Shown in pieces: positions 60,092 through 64,000 of a stretch of DNA of 64,000 bases. A program made the translations under genes and the position numbers. The first letter of the stretch is position 1. Every line of letters starts with the position of its first letter. The notes under the pieces were generated by a model that had not been told where the DNA came from, made no database searches, and was given only the letters and a program-made list of their open reading frames with translations. Source of the stretch: Amycolatopsis jejuensis (GTDB taxonomy: Bacteria; Actinomycetota; Actinomycetes; Mycobacteriales; Pseudonocardiaceae); the NCBI RefSeq assembly GCF_000717335.1, contig NZ_JNYZ01000013.1, forward strand, positions 1 to 64,000, in the 5' to 3' direction.

Positions 60092-61648
60092 GTGCCCCGC
60101 ACCAGGAATCACGCCACCGCCGACGAGGCGGATTCGGCACCCCGCACGCTCACCCCCGCGGAGCGGATCGCCCCCAGCCGACAGGACCCGCTGGTGGGCG
60201 CGGCGACGAGACCGGTCGGCGGCCCGGTCGGCGAGCACGCCGCGGTGGGCAGGCAGTGGTTCTGGTCGCCGCAGCGGGTCGGGCTCGCGATGGCGGTGCT
60301 CGCGCTGGTGGTGTGCTGGTTCGGCAAGGCGTCCTGCATCCAGCAGTACACCGACTCGAACGGCGTGAACCAGCTCGACTGGCGTTCGGGCCGCCCGTTC
60401 GTCGCGATGTGCTACTCCGACATCGTCCCGCTGTACAGCTCGGAAAAGCTCGACAATCCGCAGACCTTCCCGTATGCCACGTCCTGGCAGGAGGACTCGC
60501 AGACCCGGTACATGGAGTACCCGGTGGTCACCGGCCTGTTCCAGTGGGTCAACGCGAAACTCGCGGCAGGCTGGACGACGGTCGCGAACGCAGGCTGGCT
60601 ACCCGGCGCGCTACCGGTGGCGATCTACTTCAACATCTCCGCATTCTGGCTCGCGCTGGCGTGGCTGGTCACCGTGTGGGCGACCGGCCGCACCACGAAA
60701 CGCCGCCCGTGGGACGCGGTGCTCGTCGCGATCTCCCCACTGGTGCTGGTACACACGTTCACGAACTTCGACGCCCTCGCCACCGCCTGCACGGCGGCCG
60801 GAATCCTGGCGTGGTCCCGAAAACGCCCGGAAGTCGCGGGTGTCCTGTTCGGACTCGGCGTCGCGACGAAGCTGTACCCGTTGCTGTTGCTGGGAGTGCT
60901 GTTCCTGCTGTGCCTGAGAGCGGGAAAACTGCGCGAGTGGAGCCGTACCGCGCTCTTCACCGTGCTCGCCTGGGCAGTGGTGAACGTCCCGTTCATGATC
61001 ATGGCGACCCGCGGCTGGTGGGAATTCTTCCGCCTGAACACCCTGCGCCCGATGGACCCGGATTCGCTCTACAACGTGGTCGCCCACACCACCGGCTGGG
61101 CAGGCTTCGACGGCATGCTCCAAAAAGGACAGTCACCGACCGCCCTCAACATCGTGGTGGCGCTACTGTTCCTGATCTGCTTCGCCGGAATCGCGTACAT
61201 CGCCCTCACCGCCCCGCGCCGCCCGCGATTCGGGCAGCTGGCCTTCCTGGTGGTGGCGGCATTCCTGCTGACGAACAAGGTCTGGAGCCCGCAGTACTCG
61301 CTCTGGCTGGTCCCGCTGGCAGTACTGGCAATCCCGCGCTGGCGGCTGCTACTGGGCTGGATGGTCCTGGACGCACTCGTCTGGGTGCCACGAATGTTCT
61401 ACTACCTTGGCGTCGACCACAAAGGACTCCCGGAGAGCTGGTTCCTGGGCACAGTCGTGGTACGCGACCTGGCCGTAGCCGCCCTGTGCGTACTGGTGAT
61501 CCGCGAAATCTACCGCCCCCACACCGACCTGGTCCGCCTAACCGGCGACGACGATCCCACCGGCGGCGCACTGGACCGCACCCGCGACCACCTCAAACTC
61601 CCAAACTTCCGCCGCCGTCACCCCACCCCCACCCCAGCAAGTCCGTGA
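60092..61648 (+). CDS. GT87-type polyprenol-phosphate mannosyltransferase-like protein
   Basis: 518 residues from GTG 60092. An 80-residue cytosolic lead precedes about ten helices. The first luminal loop (KASCIQQYTDSNGVNQLDWRSG, then RPFVAMCYSDIVPLY) and helical pattern match the Rv0051-type membrane protein, related to DUF2029/GT87 mannosyltransferases that act in lipoglycan synthesis at the outer face. Rv0051 lies after ponA1 in M. tuberculosis; here three genes intervene. The TGA stop is supplied by palindromic repeat copy 6. Confidence 0.75.
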   Translation: MPRTRNHATADEADSAPRTLTPAERIAPSRQDPLVGAATRPVGGPVGEHAAVGRQWFWSPQRVGLAMAVLALVVCWFGKASCIQQYTDSNGVNQLDWRSGRPFVAMCYSDIVPLYSSEKLDNPQTFPYATSWQEDSQTRYMEYPVVTGLFQWVNAKLAAGWTTVANAGWLPGALPVAIYFNISAFWLALAWLVTVWATGRTTKRRPWDAVLVAISPLVLVHTFTNFDALATACTAAGILAWSRKRPEVAGVLFGLGVATKLYPLLLLGVLFLLCLRAGKLREWSRTALFTVLAWAVVNVPFMIMATRGWWEFFRLNTLRPMDPDSLYNVVAHTTGWAGFDGMLQKGQSPTALNIVVALLFLICFAGIAYIALTAPRRPRFGQLAFLVVAAFLLTNKVWSPQYSLWLVPLAVLAIPRWRLLLGWMVLDALVWVPRMFYYLGVDHKGLPESWFLGTVVVRDLAVAALCVLVIREIYRPHTDLVRLTGDDDPTGGALDRTRDHLKLPNFRRRHPTPTPASP

Positions 61649-61694
61649 AGGGAACCTTCACGGAATCTGATTCCCTCATGGTTCCCTTCACAGC
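61642..61694. repeat. Dispersed palindromic repeat, copy 6
   Basis: Starts TCCGTGAAGGGAACC, ends GGTTCCCTTCACAG with the right end degraded. The TGA of its first arm is the stop codon of the GT87 gene. Confidence 0.9.
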
Positions 61695-61787
61695 CTTCCC
61701 CCGGCACCCCACCCAAGCCGCACCCGCGCACCCACCGGGACCCAGGCACCCAGACCCGGCCCTGCACCCCGATACGAAGCCAAAAAC

Positions 61788-61846
61788 ACGTGCGGAGGGT
61801 GGTTGTCAAGGCATCTTTCCCGCCTTGACAACCACCCTCCGCACGT
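61788..61846. repeat. Perfect 59-bp hairpin between convergent genes
   Basis: 25-bp arms 61788-61812 and 61822-61846, perfectly complementary, loop ATCTTTCCC. Likely bidirectional terminator for the GT87 gene and nfo, or a second repeat family. Arm begins ACGTGCGGAGGGTGG. Confidence 0.9.
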
Positions 61847-61898
61847 AGTCACAATCCAGCTTCGGGGTGCCCCCACGCAACAGTTCCCTCAAGCAACC

Positions 61899-62672
61899 TC
61901 AAGCAACACTCTTGCGTAAAAACGCGATATCCCCAGCCTGCCCCTCCGAAGGCGTCTCCACCACCACCGGCGCCCCAGCCGCCCGGACCACCTCCGCCAG
62001 CAACTCCGGCTCAATCGTCCCGTCCCCATCGACCACCGACGCATGCCGATCCCGATTGGACCCGAACTCGTCCCGAGAGTTGTTGCAGTGCACCAAATCG
62101 ATCCGCCCGGTGATGGCCAAGACCTTCTCCACCGCAGTACCGAGATCCCACCCGGCCGCATACGCATGACACGTATCAAGGCAGAACCCGGCCCCGAACT
62201 CACCGACCTTGTCCCACAACCGGGCGATCACCTCGAGCTCACGGGTCATCGCATTGTCCCCACCCGCGGTGTTCTCGATCAGAATCGGAACCGCAAACCC
62301 GCCCTTCTCCGCCTCCCGCTCGAAGAGCTTGCGCCAGTTGGCCAATCCCTCCTCGACGTCGTCGGTCGCACCGACGTGCCCGCCGTGCACGATGAGGCCT
62401 TTCGCCCCGATCGCGGCCGCACCGTCGGCGTGCTGGGTGACGTTCTTGCGGGACGGAATACGGATGCGGTTGTTCTTCGACGCGACATTGATCAGGTACG
62501 GCGCATGGATGAACACGTCCACCGGCGCGGCGGCGATCTCCGCGCCGTGCGGATGCGGTTTCGGAGCCTTCCACCCCTGCGGGTCGGACAGGAAGAACTG
62601 GACGACGTCGGCTTCTCGCTCGGCGACGGCGGCCAGCGGATCGTCGTCGCGGACATGGGCGCCAATCTGCAT
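61899..62672 (-). CDS. nfo: Deoxyribonuclease IV (AP endonuclease, family 2)
   Basis: 257 residues, TIM-barrel endonuclease IV. It cleaves DNA 5' of abasic sites in base-excision repair, using three zinc ions. Metal and active-site blocks are visible: FIHAPYLINVAS, LIVHGGHVGATDD, PILIENTAGGDN, FCLDTCHAYAAGWDL, VHCNNSRDEFGSNRDRHAS and VVETPSEG. ATG 62672 lies 6 nt after TAGCGT (minus, 62679-62684), leaderless. Slightly short at the N-terminus relative to E. coli Nfo, as in actinobacterial versions. Confidence 0.95.
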   Translation of the reverse strand: MQIGAHVRDDDPLAAVAEREADVVQFFLSDPQGWKAPKPHPHGAEIAAAPVDVFIHAPYLINVASKNNRIRIPSRKNVTQHADGAAAIGAKGLIVHGGHVGATDDVEEGLANWRKLFEREAEKGGFAVPILIENTAGGDNAMTRELEVIARLWDKVGEFGAGFCLDTCHAYAAGWDLGTAVEKVLAITGRIDLVHCNNSRDEFGSNRDRHASVVDGDGTIEPELLAEVVRAAGAPVVVETPSEGQAGDIAFLRKSVA

Positions 62673-62778
62673 GCCCTGACGCTACCCCCGGCGCAACCGC
62701 CCCCTTCCGCCCGAGCTGGTGACGCTCGTGGAGTACCGTGAGCGCGTTCCGTGATCCAGTCGGGCCTGGGAGGGGCGA

Positions 62779-63615
62779 ATGCGGAAACACGCTGGCCGGA
62801 TGACCGCACTCGCAGCTGCGCTCGCAGCACCCGTGCTGTCGGCAGCCCTCGCGTTCCCGGGTACGGCACAGGCCGACCCGAGCCCCACGCTCAACGGCGA
62901 CTGCGCGGCGACCCTGCAGAACGGCAAGTCCGGGCAGGGCCTAGCGCTCGACGCCGGTGCCCCGCTCAACGCGCCGAACCGGCTCACCGTCGGCCTCGAT
63001 TCCAAGGCACAGCAGACCGACGGCAAGAGCCCGCTCTTCACGCTCCCGGTCGGCGACACTGCCCGCACGCTGGGCGTCGGCGAGACCCCGGTGGTCGGCG
63101 ACGCAGCCGCGAACACCGTGTGCCCGGTCGCGCAGAACACCGCGAACGGCGTCGGCAACACCACGCAGCAGCTGGTCGGCGACGCGGCGAAGGTCGTACC
63201 CCCGCCGGACAACCCTGCCCCGAAGCCGAACCCGCCGTCGCCCGGTCCCGGACCGGGTGGGCCCGGCGGGCCGGGACGGCCTGGGCAGCCGGGTCCGGGC
63301 GGCATCATCCTCGAGCCGGTGACCTCGGGCGGCTCCGTCGGCGGACTGTCCGGCCTCGACTCGATCTCCGGCATCTTCACCGGTGCTGCCATGCTGCCGG
63401 CGAGCTTCGTGCAGGCGCCGGTGGTCACCACGATCATCCCGGGCCAGCTGCCGCAGGACCAGCCGCCCACGGTCGACGCGAAGAAGTCCGGTACCGCGGA
63501 AGCGCTGCCCACCGCGAACCCGCCCGCGCGGCTGCCGCTGCTCATTGCGGTGCTCGCGCTCGCCATTGTCGCCGCGGCGCTGGTCCGCGCGTGGCTGCGG
63601 CGCAACCCCGCCTGA
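62779..63615 (+). CDS. Secreted protein with Pro/Gly-rich linker and C-terminal membrane anchor
   Basis: 278 residues; GGGAGGGG precedes the ATG. Signal peptide 1-32 ending AQA. A mature region with a Cys pair (GDCAATLQNGKSGQGLAL and NTVCPVAQN), a Pro/Gly linker (PKPNPPSPGPGPGGPGG, about 145-170), a domain with SIISG-type hydrophobic strands and a final helix (LLIAVLALAIVAAALVRAW) followed by RRNPA. Probably surface-displayed. I do not recognise the family. A following gene encodes another secreted protein. Confidence 0.75.
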   Translation: MRKHAGRMTALAAALAAPVLSAALAFPGTAQADPSPTLNGDCAATLQNGKSGQGLALDAGAPLNAPNRLTVGLDSKAQQTDGKSPLFTLPVGDTARTLGVGETPVVGDAAANTVCPVAQNTANGVGNTTQQLVGDAAKVVPPPDNPAPKPNPPSPGPGPGGPGGPGRPGQPGPGGIILEPVTSGGSVGGLSGLDSISGIFTGAAMLPASFVQAPVVTTIIPGQLPQDQPPTVDAKKSGTAEALPTANPPARLPLLIAVLALAIVAAALVRAWLRRNPA

Positions 63616-63627
63616 CCCTGACTCTGC

Positions 63628-63680
63628 GTGACGCCCGCTTCCACCCGAATGCCTGACCTCGGGAACGAGGCGGGCGTCAC
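63628..63680 (+). terminator. Terminator between the two secreted-protein genes
   Basis: GTGACGCCCGC (63628-63638) pairs with GCGGGCGTCAC (63670-63680), perfect 11-bp stem, 31-nt loop. Confidence 0.6.
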
Positions 63681-63740
63681 TCGTCTTCGTTACCGTCGTT
63701 GTCCTTGAGAGCAGCGGGAGCGGCGGAAGGGTCGACGGCC

Positions 63741-64000
63741 ATGCAGCATCGGACACGGAGGGCAACTGCGGTCAGCGCAGCGGCCTTCGTCTTGGCCGGT
63801 TCGGCCGCCCTCGCCGCACCCGGCACCGCCGCCGCGGACACGCTCACCACGCCGTGCGGCTCCACGATCACCGCCAAACCGGGCGACCACGTCAAAGGCA
63901 CCACGCCGCTGCTCGGCCTGCCGCTTGACCTCGGCGTGGTCGGCCAGGTTTCCGGCGTGCTCACCGGCACCATCAACGCGCTGCTCGGCACGGTCTGCAA
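63741..64000 (+). CDS. Secreted protein, 5' part only (runs off window)
   Basis: The ATG at 63741 follows GGAAGGG by about 9 nt and opens an unbroken frame to the end of the window (86 codons visible). Signal peptide: RHRTRR-like basic start (MQHRTRRATAVSAAAFVLAG) with cleavage near GTAAA-DT. The mature start has a Cys (TPCGSTITAKPGDHV) and the last visible one is near the edge (GTVC). Similar in style to the upstream secreted protein, with PLDLG and VLTGTINALLG segments. Function unknown; the end of the gene is outside the window. Confidence 0.7.
   Translation, partial: MQHRTRRATAVSAAAFVLAGSAALAAPGTAAADTLTTPCGSTITAKPGDHVKGTTPLLGLPLDLGVVGQVSGVLTGTINALLGTVC

Noticed and set aside
1..64000. 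Insertion sequences, prophage genes and integrase or attachment sites
   Set aside because: No transposase, integrase, tail or capsid-like protein appears in any frame, and no tRNA gene is present to serve as an attachment site.

Overview
The window is GC-rich, densely coding actinobacterial chromosome. Gene content and order point to Pseudonocardiaceae, most likely Amycolatopsis or a close relative. The evidence is a GTP-type PEP carboxykinase, an actinobacterial inositol-phosphate synthase beside padR, a DUF5318 gene and ponA (the order known from M. tuberculosis Rv0046c-Rv0050), TipA-like and SigG-like regulators, a DUF6802-type protein, and about 53-bp palindromes that I associate with Amycolatopsis. 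The genus is inference. I see no rRNA, tRNA, insertion sequence, prophage or CRISPR.

Layout. 0-8 kb: DoxX, a TipA-like MerR regulator, an AAA ATPase, a MarR-GNAT fusion, an AhpD-like protein, a ceramidase-like membrane protein and an MctP-type carboxylate permease with its DUF3311 partner. 8-9.2 kb: a cluster of DnaA-box-like sites, a small HTH gene and a non-coding array of about 67-bp tandem repeats. 9.2-17 kb: LysR/SDR divergent pair, an EndoU-like protein, an ABC transporter, an F420-type oxidoreductase, pckG with a structured leader, and a DUF6802-type protein. 17.2-26.5 kb: a tightly overlapped operon yqeB-like/tetR/grpE-like/dynamin/membrane protein, a SigG-like sigma with MFS and SDR genes, and a second dynamin-like GTPase. 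26.6-39.4 kb: two histidine kinase/response regulator pairs, each beside ABC export genes, with trmB between. 39.4-49.3 kb: an MTA/SAH-deaminase-like amidohydrolase, SDR, an AftB/ZomB-like membrane glycosyltransferase, an SdrD-B-like secreted protein, PhoX phosphatase, MFS and HAD genes. 49.4-64 kb: ino1, padR, DUF5318, two tandem class A penicillin-binding proteins, a Gfo/Idh/MocA oxidoreductase divergent from a ROK regulator, a GT87-type membrane protein, endonuclease IV and two secreted proteins, the last cut by the window edge.

How genes work together. Several are cell-envelope genes (class A PBPs, AftB-like and GT87-like proteins, Ino1 feeding inositol lipids, two dynamin-like GTPases). 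Two-component systems flank ABC exporters in a cell-wall-stress/antibiotic-response arrangement. Many first genes have a TANNNT hexamer 6-8 nt before the start codon and no Shine-Dalgarno, the signature of leaderless mRNAs. Internal genes instead overlap by 1-4 nt or carry a clear Shine-Dalgarno.

Most notable: the TetR-controlled YqeB/TetR/GrpE-like/dynamin operon with an operator filling its promoter spacer, the DnaA-box cluster, the out-of-frame 67-bp tandem array, six dispersed palindromes (one supplying a stop codon), and a possible attenuator before pckG.
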